Below are positions 57,378-64,000 of a DNA stretch of 64,000 nucleotides, piece by piece (within the stretch, counting starts at the first letter, position 1; each line of letters starts with the position of its first letter). Both the position numbers and the translations under genes were made by a program. The notes below the pieces were generated by a model. It did no database searches, was not told the DNA's origin, and saw only the letters and a program-made list of their open reading frames with translations. This stretch comes from Hydrogenispora ethanolica (GTDB lineage Bacteria > Bacillota > UBA4882 > UBA8346): contig NZ_SLUN01000029.1 of NCBI RefSeq assembly GCF_004340685.1, positions 1-64,000 of the forward strand. Direction: 5' to 3'.

Positions 57378-58200
57378 GCGTCTCACCCTCCCAGCGCCGC
57401 AGGATCGCTTCATGGAGTTCGGCCACGCTCAGCACCGGCGGCAAAGCGTGGGGCGACCGGTCGAATTTCTGGGCCAGCCGCGCGATCTGCGGCGGGAAAA
57501 GATTGGTCGCCAGCAAGGTTTGGGGTTGATAGAAGACATTCCGGCAGGTGTCGTCCAGCAGCACCCGACCCTGGCTCAGCACGATCACCCGCTTGGCGTA
57601 GCGGGCCACCAACTCCATGTCGTGGGTCACGAAAATAATCGTGTGTCCGTGCCCGTGGAGCTGGCGGACCATCTCCATGATCTCGATGCCTTCCCGGTAA
57701 TCCTGGCCGGTGGTCGGTTCATCCAGCACCAGCACGTCGGGCTTCATCGACAGCAGCGAGGCGAAGGCCACCCGCTGCCGCTGCCCCTTGCTCAAGAAAA
57801 GCGGATTCTCCCGCAGATATTCGGTCAAGCCGACGCCGGCCGCGGCCGCGGCGACCCGCTCCTCGATCTGCGCTTTGGATAAACCCAGATTCTTGGGGCC
57901 GAAACCGATCTCCTGGGCTACCGTGGGCATGAAGATCTGATGATCGGGATTCTGAAAGAGGAAGCCCACCTTCTGCGCCAATTGGCCGGTCGGCGTCTTC
58001 CGGGTGTCCATGTCGGCGATGCGCAGGCTCCCGGAGGTCGGCTTCAACAGGCCGTTGAAATGTTTGAGCAGCGTGGTCTTGCCCGCGCCATTCTGGCCGA
58101 TTAGGGCCACAAACTCCCCCGGCTGGATCGCGAAGCTGATCCGGTTCAAGATCATCGGGCCGTTCGGATAGCGAAAACTGACATCATTGACGGAAATCAT
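57361..58200 (-). CDS. ecfA: ECF transporter ATP-binding protein (second)
   Basis: This 279-residue ABC ATPase has Walker [15 protein letters not shown], a signature reading FLSKGQRQRVAFA and Walker B LVLDEPTTGQD with the switch His in FVTHDMEL. Its ATG overlaps the previous ATPase stop by four bases (ATGA). It forms the heterodimer that drives the ECF importer with the other ATPase and EcfT. Confidence 0.92.
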   Translation of the reverse strand: MISVNDVSFRYPNGPMILNRISFAIQPGEFVALIGQNGAGKTTLLKHFNGLLKPTSGSLRIADMDTRKTPTGQLAQKVGFLFQNPDHQIFMPTVAQEIGFGPKNLGLSKAQIEERVAAAAAGVGLTEYLRENPLFLSKGQRQRVAFASLLSMKPDVLVLDEPTTGQDYREGIEIMEMVRQLHGHGHTIIFVTHDMELVARYAKRVIVLSQGRVLLDDTCRNVFYQPQTLLATNLFPPQIARLAQKFDRSPHALPPVLSVAELHEAILRRWEGETHVGCR

Positions 58201-59063
58201 CGTTGCCCTCCGTGTTTGGAGAAACATTTCAGCAGTCCCCAGTAGGCTTCATCCACGGTCAGCGGCAGCTCCTCGGCGTAAAAACCGGCTTCCTGGAGCC
58301 CGAAGGCCAACTCGCTGACGGGCGGCGGTTTGAGTCCGACATTCAGCAACAACTCGGGACGGGAGATGATCGCCCGGGGCGGTTGGTCGGCGACCAGGGT
58401 TCCGGCCTTGAGAATGATCAACCGCCCGATGTACTCCATCAGGGTATTGATCTTCTGTTCTACCACGACGATGGTCATCTTCAGCCGCTGGTTCAGCACT
58501 TTCAAAACTTCAAAGACTTCCATGGTCCCCAAGGGATCCAGCTCGGAAGTGGGTTCATCCAGGATCAGGATCTGCGGCTGCAGGGCGACGGCCGCGGCGA
58601 TGGCCACCCGCTGTTTCTGCCCGCCCGAAAGCTCGGTGGTGGAACGGTGCCGCAGGCCGGCGATGCCGATCAGTTCCAGGGCCTCGTCGATCCGGCGGTC
58701 GATCTCCGGCGGATCCACCGCCAGATTCTCAAGGCCGAAGGCGATCTCCTCTTCCACCGAAGGCGCCACGATCTGGGCTTCCGGATCCTGGAAGACGCTG
58801 CCGATGCTGCGGGCCAATTCCGCGCAACTGACGGCGAAGCTGTCCCGGCCCTGGATCAGCACCTTGCCGGCGAAGGCGCCTTCTTGAAAATGGGGGATAA
58901 TCCCGTTCAAGCAGAGCGTCAAGGTGGACTTTCCGGCGCCGGCCGGTCCGGTGATCCCCACGAACTCGCCGGCCGCCACCTGGAAGGTGACGCCGCTCAA
59001 TGCCGGTTTAGCGGCATTGGGATAGGTAAAGCTTAAGTTTTGGACCGCAATGACCGGATCCAT
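58197..59063 (-). CDS. ecfA: ECF transporter ATP-binding protein (first)
   Basis: This 288-residue ABC ATPase has Walker A GPAGAGKSTLTLCL, signature TELSGGQKQRVAIA and Walker B LILDEPTSELDP. In place of the usual switch-region THD it reads VVVEQKI, as in many ECF ATPases of the EcfA1/A2 pair. It lies 35 bases after the S component and is translationally coupled to the second ATPase. Confidence 0.92.
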   Translation of the reverse strand: MDPVIAVQNLSFTYPNAAKPALSGVTFQVAAGEFVGITGPAGAGKSTLTLCLNGIIPHFQEGAFAGKVLIQGRDSFAVSCAELARSIGSVFQDPEAQIVAPSVEEEIAFGLENLAVDPPEIDRRIDEALELIGIAGLRHRSTTELSGGQKQRVAIAAAVALQPQILILDEPTSELDPLGTMEVFEVLKVLNQRLKMTIVVVEQKINTLMEYIGRLIILKAGTLVADQPPRAIISRPELLLNVGLKPPPVSELAFGLQEAGFYAEELPLTVDEAYWGLLKCFSKHGGQR

Positions 59064-59098
59064 GAGCCCAACTCCTGACTATGCACAGATAGGGTGAT

Positions 59099-59656
59099 TT
59101 ACTTTTTGCCCAGCGCGGCCTTTAACGGAAAGTACAGGATACCGCCCAAGACCGTATTGGCGACCGCCGTGACCAGGACCACCACCACCAATGCCGCGTA
59201 AGCGGGATTCGGCCGGTTCGGCCCCAGCTGAACGAATAAGGTGATCGCCTTAAAAATCGAAATATAAGTAAACCCGCTGACCAGCGTGCCCAGCAAAGTA
59301 ATGAGGAACGGCCGCACATACTTTAAAAAACCGCTTTCCATCCTGATCATGGCCAGCAGCCCGACGACGATCGCTCCCACCGGCTCGCTGACGAAATTCA
59401 GGTAAGGAAACAAGGATTTGGTGGTTACCTGGCAGATGGCGGCGGAAACCAGCCCGATCCCCAGGATGGCTCCGAATTTGGGGCGGATTAGCAAAATCGA
59501 CAGGCAGTACATGATGATGACGAAGTTCGGCGTGATCCCGGCGATCGGGGGCGTGAAATACCGGAGCACCGCTCCCACCGCCAACAGCACCGCGACAATC
59601 GCCACATCCACCGCTTTTAACCCTTTTTGCTCGACTACTCTCGTCTCAACACTCAT
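59099..59656 (-). CDS. ECF transporter substrate-binding (S) component, TrpP-like
   Basis: The 185-residue protein has about five to six hydrophobic helices. The stretch AVLLAVGAVLRYFTPPIAG, then TPNFVIIMYCLSILLIRP and a TT-rich segment before NFVSEPVGAI, resembles the tryptophan S component TrpP of Bacillota. Tryptophan or another aromatic amino acid is therefore the likely cargo, which agrees with the downstream indolepyruvate oxidoreductase and PaaK genes. It is the first gene of the operon. A transcription-terminator leader precedes it. TrpP is inferred by eye only. Confidence 0.72.
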   Translation of the reverse strand: MSVETRVVEQKGLKAVDVAIVAVLLAVGAVLRYFTPPIAGITPNFVIIMYCLSILLIRPKFGAILGIGLVSAAICQVTTKSLFPYLNFVSEPVGAIVVGLLAMIRMESGFLKYVRPFLITLLGTLVSGFTYISIFKAITLFVQLGPNRPNPAYAALVVVVLVTAVANTVLGGILYFPLKAALGKK

Positions 59657-59824
59657 CTCTGAAACCTCCTCAAAAATGTATCGTCATGGCCGGAGCCCTA
59701 TGACCAAAACAAAAAACCAAGCGACCAGCGCTTGGTTTCATTTCGAAAAGAAAGAAAGACCTGCACTCGGCTCAACTCGCTCGTCAATGCTCAAGACTCT
59801 ACCCTATGCTCAGCTAAATATGGT
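59657..59824 (-). ncRNA. Attenuator-type leader of the ECF-ior-paaK operon, class unknown
   Basis: From the predicted start near 59824 to the S-component ATG lies a leader of about 165 bases. The first 80 bases contain GAGCATAGGGTAGAGTC and GACGAGCGAGTTGAGC and could fold, followed by a complete intrinsic terminator before the ribosome binding site. I found no T-box (AGGGTGGNACCGCG-type) sequence, no tryptophan-rich leader peptide and no match to TPP, FMN, cobalamin or lysine riboswitch cores. The segment TTTCTTTTCGAAATGAAA could form an alternative stem. Confidence 0.5.
59707..59739 (-). terminator. Terminator within the leader of the S-component gene
   Basis: On the minus strand AACCAAGCG and CGCTTGGTT form a perfect 9-base stem with a 5-base loop, followed by TTTTTTG. 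It precedes the coding region by about 50 bases, so read-through must be controlled. Confidence 0.88.
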
Positions 59825-59830
59825 GTTTAA

Positions 59831-59859
59831 ATTATAACAAAATCGCACCCGGAAGTCAA
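59831..59859 (-). promoter_or_regulatory. Promoter of the ECF-ior-paaK operon
   Basis: On the minus strand TTGACT and TATAAT are separated by 17 bases. This is nearly perfect consensus and is about 175 bases upstream of the S-component start. Confidence 0.85.
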
Positions 59860-59927
59860 TCGCGGTTTCGCGGATGGCCAGGGACTCGTCAACGTCCGTG
59901 ATATATAAGAACGCTTTTTATCTCCCG

Positions 59928-60063
59928 CAGAGGCGCGGAGGCGCAGGAGTGACGGAGAGTCTGAACTGGATTATTGGTTGAATTTCTGCCGCAGAACTTA
60001 TGAAACGGCAATGATTTCTCGCCTTGAATCACAATGCTCTGCGCCTCTGCGCCTCTGCGCGAG
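59928..60063. repeat. Inverted repeat of the GCAGAGGCGC type
   Basis: CGCAGAGGCGCGGAGGCGCAGG on the left is answered by CTCTGCGCCTCTGCGC on the right, with about 95 bases between. Sequences of this kind occur dispersed in many unrelated bacteria and translate spuriously as SRRGAEAQ. It lies upstream of the operon promoter and the PilZ genes; the rest of the gap shows no gene. Confidence 0.7.
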
Positions 60064-60226
60064 CCAATGTTTTTAATGGCCGATTTTGCTAACTCTGCGC
60101 GGCTGGAGCCGGATTCTTCCCCAAAGCGCTCCTGATTGCAACTTTTAATCATAAACCTGTCCCGCCCCGCTTATGTTATATAAGCAACGACACGATTTGA
60201 AAGAAACGCTTCGGAAGGGGGAATGG

Positions 60227-60604
60227 ATGTTGCATCCCTGGATAGAACGCCGGGACTTCCGGATACCGGCCCGCCTGATCGTCCGGGTCGTTTTGGGGGA
60301 CGGCCGCTCCCTGCTGGGCAAGGCCGAGGATCTCAGCCTGGGCGGGATGAAGCTGCGGCTGCACGAACGCTGCCCTCCCGATACCGGACTCACGGTTTTG
60401 CTCAACCCTCCCGGCGCCGCGTTGCGGCTGGCCGCCGTCAGCCGCTGGACCCTGCCCGCCGATATCCAGCTGCGCGAGTATTTTTGCGGCATCCGTTTCG
60501 CGCCGCTGGACCCGGAGCAGTACCGGCGGCTTCGCGCATTCGTCTTTGAGCAGAGCCGGCCCTGGGTCGAGCGGCGGGACGGGGAAATTTTTTCTGGAAA
60601 TTGA
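60227..60604 (+). CDS. PilZ domain protein
   Basis: The 125-residue protein carries the c-di-GMP-binding motifs of PilZ: RRDFRIPAR near the N terminus (RxxxR) and DLSLGGMKLRL (DxSxxG) about 40 residues later. It is a single-domain protein with a free C-terminal tail. The ATG at 60227 has AAGGGGG upstream; the longer frame begins 18 codons earlier. It is followed by a larger PilZ-like gene after 91 bases, on the same strand. Confidence 0.85.
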   Translation: MLHPWIERRDFRIPARLIVRVVLGDGRSLLGKAEDLSLGGMKLRLHERCPPDTGLTVLLNPPGAALRLAAVSRWTLPADIQLREYFCGIRFAPLDPEQYRRLRAFVFEQSRPWVERRDGEIFSGN

Positions 60605-60695
60605 CAGGAAATTTTCTAGAATCAGCGAAATATTGCTAATATTTGGAGCGTTACGAATGTTTCTCTCCCCAATCCCGATCCAATGAGGTGTTCCC

Positions 60696-62516
60696 ATGCT
60701 ACGAGGCATCGTGAACCGGAGGAAAACCAGCCGGGTCCCGTTTCAAAACGAAATGAACATCCTCCTGGAAGTCAACGGCCAGACACAGGCCCTGGCCACC
60801 GCCACCAACGTCAGCTCCGGCGGAATTCAATTCTATGTGCTCCAGGGATTTTTGGAGCTGAAGATCGGCGAACTGATCGAACTAGTCTTCTACCTCCCGG
60901 GACTCGGCATGACGACTGTCCGCGGCGAGATCTGCTATCTTCTGAACAGCACCGACAACGAGGAACGTCCGGTACTCTATTACGGCGTGAAGTTCCGCGA
61001 CATCACTCCAGAAGTCCTCAAAGGGCTGGAGATCTTTTGCCTGGGACCCATTCGGGAGCAAGAGCGGGAGCCGTCGCCTCTAGCGGCCGCAGCCGCGGCC
61101 GCGGCTGCTTCGGAGGTTCGCGCCCAACCGGAACCGCTCCCCGCTCCGCAGCCCGGGAGCGAGGCCGAACCGTTCCTCCCGGAAAATTCCGACCCCAAAA
61201 AGATGCTGACCCAGGAAGCCATCGACCGGTTGGTCGCTTATCTTTTAGCTCATGCCGGCCCTCGTGAGGAACGAACGGCCCCGCGCCAGCCCGAACTGGC
61301 TCCACCCCTTGAGAAAAGCCGCCAACCCTCAGCTAGCGACGACTCCCCGGCCAGTGACGATACCGCCGGGCCCGCGACCGTGCTGCCGCCGGTTTCGGCA
61401 GCGGAGCGAACCAAAGCGGCGCTGCCGCCGTTGGATTTCGACCCGGTCACCCTGACCAACTTGCTCGGCGCGGAACTGCTCTCGCTCTTTCAAAATGCGC
61501 CCGAACCCCCGCCGGAACCGCAAAACCCTCCGGCGGAACAGCGGGAGGAACCGCCGCTGCAAATGCCCGCTCCCGAGGAGACCGTTCCGGACCCGGAGAC
61601 CATCCCCGCCGGTCCGCCGGCCGGTTTTCCGGAACCTCCGGCACCTTTGGCGGACGCTCCATCCGGCCCGGCCCGACTGCCGGCAACGGCGGAGGACGAC
61701 TCCGGCGGTTTTGCATCGCCGTATCAGGAGTTGGTCGATCAGCTGGTTCAGTCGCTGACCCAGCCCAAGCCATCCCGGAACAGCGCCGCTCAAGGCGCGG
61801 CTCCGGCGCAGGCTGCCGCAGCCCGGGCCACCGCGGACCCCGTTCCCCGGACCGGCTCCCGGGAAACCGCCGTCCCGGCAGTCGCGCCCCCGGTCCCGCC
61901 GCCGGTGGCTCCGGCCGCTCCGGGGGGCAACCCGGAACAGAATTCCATCGACTATTTGGTAAAACTGCTGTTGCAAAAGAATTCCGCCGGCGCTGCGGCG
62001 AACCGTCCGGCCGCTCCAGCGCCGGCCGCGCCCCAGGAACCGGCCCAGTCCGTGCCCCCGGTCCAAGCGGCCTCTTCCAAGCCGGACAGCGCGGTATTGC
62101 CGGCTCCGGTCTTCGGCGCGGCTGCTCCCGAACATGATTCGGTCGGCAATCCGCTGCTGTATCAGTATTTGATGGCGGATCCGGCCCCCAAACCGGTCCC
62201 CGCCGCGCCGGAACCGAACCCGGGCGCGCTTCAGGGCTCGCATATCCAGTTCAGGGAGGGCAACTCGGTCCCCGTATCCATCGAGGACCTGAGCATCGGC
62301 GGGGTCACCGTCCGGTTGGCCGAACCCATCTCCGAACAGGCTAACGTCCTGATCAATCTGGCCGCCGAGGGTACGGCCATCTATAATATCGTGGCGGTCT
62401 GCGATTGGAGCGGCCGCTACCGGAGCGGCGATTACCTGGCCGGATTTAATTTTTGCCAGCTCACTCCGGAACAAACCAATCAGCTCCGGACGATGATTCA
62501 GCGGCTGCACATGTAG
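60696..62516 (+). CDS. Large protein with two PilZ-like domains and a Pro/Ala-rich middle
   Basis: The 606-residue protein has a PilZ-like domain at about 1-115 (RRKTSRVPF, then NVSSGGIQFYV) in which the second motif reads NxSxxG. A low-complexity Pro/Ala/Glu-rich region of about 350 residues follows (PPPEPQNPPAEQREEPP, PAAPAPAAPQEPAQS). A second PilZ-like domain ends the protein (VSIEDLSIGGVTVRLAE, without an obvious RxxxR). It may sense c-di-GMP or act as a scaffold together with the upstream single-domain protein. The middle could be an extended, disordered spacer. No membrane segment is seen. The start ATG has GAGGTG. Confidence 0.78.
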   Translation: MLRGIVNRRKTSRVPFQNEMNILLEVNGQTQALATATNVSSGGIQFYVLQGFLELKIGELIELVFYLPGLGMTTVRGEICYLLNSTDNEERPVLYYGVKFRDITPEVLKGLEIFCLGPIREQEREPSPLAAAAAAAAASEVRAQPEPLPAPQPGSEAEPFLPENSDPKKMLTQEAIDRLVAYLLAHAGPREERTAPRQPELAPPLEKSRQPSASDDSPASDDTAGPATVLPPVSAAERTKAALPPLDFDPVTLTNLLGAELLSLFQNAPEPPPEPQNPPAEQREEPPLQMPAPEETVPDPETIPAGPPAGFPEPPAPLADAPSGPARLPATAEDDSGGFASPYQELVDQLVQSLTQPKPSRNSAAQGAAPAQAAAARATADPVPRTGSRETAVPAVAPPVPPPVAPAAPGGNPEQNSIDYLVKLLLQKNSAGAAANRPAAPAPAAPQEPAQSVPPVQAASSKPDSAVLPAPVFGAAAPEHDSVGNPLLYQYLMADPAPKPVPAAPEPNPGALQGSHIQFREGNSVPVSIEDLSIGGVTVRLAEPISEQANVLINLAAEGTAIYNIVAVCDWSGRYRSGDYLAGFNFCQLTPEQTNQLRTMIQRLHM

Positions 62517-62550
62517 ACCGCTTCGTCCGGGACGTCCCTTCCAATCAAAA

Positions 62551-62580
62551 ACCCCCGCTTCTGAATAAGCGGGGGTCTCA
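62551..62580 (-). terminator. Bidirectional intrinsic terminator between convergent genes
   Basis: ACCCCCGCTT and AAGCGGGGGT form a 10-base stem. On the minus strand it is followed by TTTTTGATT, and on the plus strand by CTCATTTTA. It separates the large PilZ-like gene (plus) from the YkoP-like gene (minus). Confidence 0.88.
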
Positions 62581-62582
62581 TT

Positions 62583-63164
62583 TTAAGCTTCCGGGCGGCG
62601 TTTCGCCAGGCGCTGCAGCAGTTGCGCGCGGGACATCCAGACCTCATAGGGGTCCATGGTCCGCTTGAGGCTCGTCTTTTTGCTGGTCTTGAAAGAATAG
62701 TAGACCAGGCGCAGCACCGATTCCCAAAACCCGATCCACCAGCGGTTCCAGCCCTTCGGGATCGGGATCAGGGTGAAGCCCAAGCGCCGCGCTCCGGCGG
62801 CCAGGACGTTGGTGCCGTAAAAGGCTTCCACCGTTTCCGGGATCAGCCCGGCGGCGCAGGCCTTGGCTAATGTGCCCATTTCCTGCTTGAGCATCTCCAT
62901 CAACTGCCATTCCAGGGACCGTTCCGACTGGGCGGCGATTTCGGTGATCCGGATATTGGAGAAATGCAGCTCGCCGACGGTCTGGCCCGGCCGGATCACG
63001 GTGTGGTCCGACAGCTCGATGGTTTGCTTGCCTTCGTAAGAATGATAACAGACCAAGAGCAGCCCCAGGTCAGACCCGGGGATCGGCGCGGCGCCCACTT
63101 TATTGAGATAACTTCGGTCAATCGCCTGTCCGATGCGCCGGAGTATGGAGACTCCCATCATCAT
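62583..63164 (-). CDS. YkoP-like protein of unknown function
   Basis: This 193-residue protein resembles the YkoP-type domain (VCYHSYEGKQTIELSDHTVIRPGQTVGELHFSN, and GTLAKACAAG near 97), found alone or fused to polysaccharide deacetylases in Bacillota. The C-terminal part is basic and hydrophobic (RWWIGFWESVLRLVYYSF), perhaps membrane-associated. It follows the NodB-type deacetylase gene by 36 bases, and the two probably form one operon with the gene that runs off the window. Confidence 0.65.
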   Translation of the reverse strand: MMMGVSILRRIGQAIDRSYLNKVGAAPIPGSDLGLLLVCYHSYEGKQTIELSDHTVIRPGQTVGELHFSNIRITEIAAQSERSLEWQLMEMLKQEMGTLAKACAAGLIPETVEAFYGTNVLAAGARRLGFTLIPIPKGWNRWWIGFWESVLRLVYYSFKTSKKTSLKRTMDPYEVWMSRAQLLQRLAKRRPEA

Positions 63165-63200
63165 TGCTTCCCCCTATCGATGTTGCGATCCGGTCCAAAA

Positions 63201-63917
63201 TCATTGCAACTGATATCGCTTGCCATCCAACTCTTCCAGCGTGACAAAGCGCCATCCCTCCTCCAGATAATACCGGATAAACTCGGGTAACGCCTGCAGT
63301 GTATTCAGCGGCGCGCCGGCTTCGCCCCCTCCGTCATGCAGCACCACCACCGCGCCGGGTTTCACCCGCTGCCGCAAACGGCGCAGGATTCCTGCGCGGC
63401 CGGTCGCGGCCCGCCAGTCCTGGGCATTGGCCGACCATAGCACCAGCCGCAATCCCATCCGGCGGACCGTCAGCCATTGGAACAGGTTGCAGGCGCCCCA
63501 GGGCGGCCGGAACCAGCGCAACGGCCGGCCGGTGATGGCCGTGATCCACCGCGCCCCTTCCTCGACCGCTCTCCGGCTTTGGCGGCGGAACATCCAGTAA
63601 GCGTGGCGGTGCTCCAGAGTATGGAGTCCCACTTCGTGCCCTTCGGCCAGCATCCGCCGGACCAGCTCGGGATGCTGGCGGGCTTTGGCGCCCACCAGAA
63701 AGAAGACCGCCCGGATCCGCAATTCCTTGAGCGTATCCAGTACGCGCGGGGTTACTTCGGGATTGGGGCCGTCGTCAAAGGTCAGGCAGAGCCGCGGTTC
63801 GGGGCCTGAGGGGCCGCGCCGGACCACGCCCCTGGCCCATAACCGGACAAAATAATCGCAGCCGGGATAGATCACGATCCATAGCGCAATCAGGGCCCGT
63901 ACCAGAAAATTCATCAT
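63201..63917 (-). CDS. Polysaccharide deacetylase, NodB domain
   Basis: The 238-residue protein has an N-terminal membrane helix (FLVRALIALWIVIYPGCDYF) and a NodB catalytic domain with LTFDDGPNP, the metal-binding GLHTLEHRH and RPPWGACN, and WSANAQDW plus VVLHDGGG further on. It probably removes acetyl groups from cell-wall or spore polysaccharides outside the membrane. Its ATG overlaps the stop of the preceding gene, so the two are coupled. A second ATG one codon later is equally possible. Confidence 0.92.
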   Translation of the reverse strand: MMNFLVRALIALWIVIYPGCDYFVRLWARGVVRRGPSGPEPRLCLTFDDGPNPEVTPRVLDTLKELRIRAVFFLVGAKARQHPELVRRMLAEGHEVGLHTLEHRHAYWMFRRQSRRAVEEGARWITAITGRPLRWFRPPWGACNLFQWLTVRRMGLRLVLWSANAQDWRAATGRAGILRRLRQRVKPGAVVVLHDGGGEAGAPLNTLQALPEFIRYYLEEGWRFVTLEELDGKRYQLQ

Positions 63918-64000
63918 GCCTCTTCCCTCAACTGATATTGATGGAACGGATAGATCAGGTATACCAGGGCCATAATGGCCAAACAGATGCTGCTGACATA
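63914..64000 (-). CDS. C-terminal end of an upstream membrane protein (partial)
   Basis: Twenty-eight codons are visible before the TGA that overlaps the deacetylase start (ATGA). They encode a hydrophobic segment (ICLAIMALVYLIYP) and a polar tail (FHQYQLREEA), so the gene product ends in a membrane helix. The rest lies beyond the window, and no family can be named. A wall-polysaccharide enzyme such as a glycosyltransferase would fit the operon. Confidence 0.6.
   Translation of the reverse strand, partial: YVSSICLAIMALVYLIYPFHQYQLREEA

Noticed and set aside
59657-59824. T-box leader for tryptophan
   Set aside because: The conserved T-box sequence and a specifier-loop structure were not found; only the terminator fits.
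59889-60152. Small protein with SRRGAEAQ and CASAPLRE
   Set aside because: This is the familiar artefact of a dispersed GCAGAGGCGC-type inverted repeat.

Overview
The window looks like a chromosomal segment of a Bacillota bacterium. It carries ctsR-mcsA-mcsB-clpC, a Spo0E-type small protein, a YesM/YesN-type two-component pair, an energy-coupling factor (ECF) transporter and AGGAGG-type ribosome binding sites. The Spo0E-like protein suggests an endospore-forming ancestry. I cannot fix the species. A deep-branching, fermentative, sugar-using Bacillota (for example a Limnochordia-like lineage) is a guess from gene content. Most genes lie on the minus strand, and no rRNA, tRNA, CRISPR or prophage was seen.

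Layout. 0.2-4.9 kb: heat-shock/protein-arginine-phosphorylation operon ctsR-mcsA-mcsB-clpC with a CtsR box. 5-10.2 kb: LysM/M23 peptidase, rho, a CpXC zinc protein and a solitary cheB. 10.5-19.4 kb: a secreted protein, pyrG, a membrane protein, argS with an altered HIGH motif, fmdB-like, slipin, a LiaI-like membrane protein and a radical SAM protein. 19.8-30.6 kb: a carbohydrate locus (GH106-like glycosidase, DapA-family aldolase/lyase, two permeases and a binding protein), facing a YesM/YesN-like kinase and regulator. 30.8-34.2 kb: a repeat-rich island around one orphan gene. 34.2-43.8 kb: L-arabinose importer araFGH, a DUF5107/TPR protein, a divergent AraC regulator and an amidohydrolase. 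43.9-52 kb: EAL/HDOD protein, apt, aspartokinase, argH, lipA, an XRE regulator divergent from the Spo0E-like gene, and a broken LD-carboxypeptidase gene. 52.5-59.9 kb: one long minus-strand operon, starting from a good promoter and an attenuator-like leader. It encodes a TrpP-like ECF S component, two ECF ATPases, EcfT, indolepyruvate ferredoxin oxidoreductase IorAB and a PaaK-type ligase, probably an aromatic amino acid uptake and oxidation module. 60.2-64 kb: two PilZ-like proteins, then a YkoP-like protein and a NodB polysaccharide deacetylase.

The least explained content is intergenic. At least seven copies of a family of palindromic elements occur, several directly after stop codons; the complete form is a pair of hairpins joined by a mini-palindrome. 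A short element of about 130 bp with terminal inverted repeats occurs in three full copies and one degraded copy, and one full copy splits the LD-carboxypeptidase gene at an exactly reconstructable site. Four arrays in three intergenic regions share a 21-bp period but have different consensus sequences. A roughly 300-bp unit is repeated five times in tandem. Genes were assigned from visible motifs and remembered families only; no database search was run.
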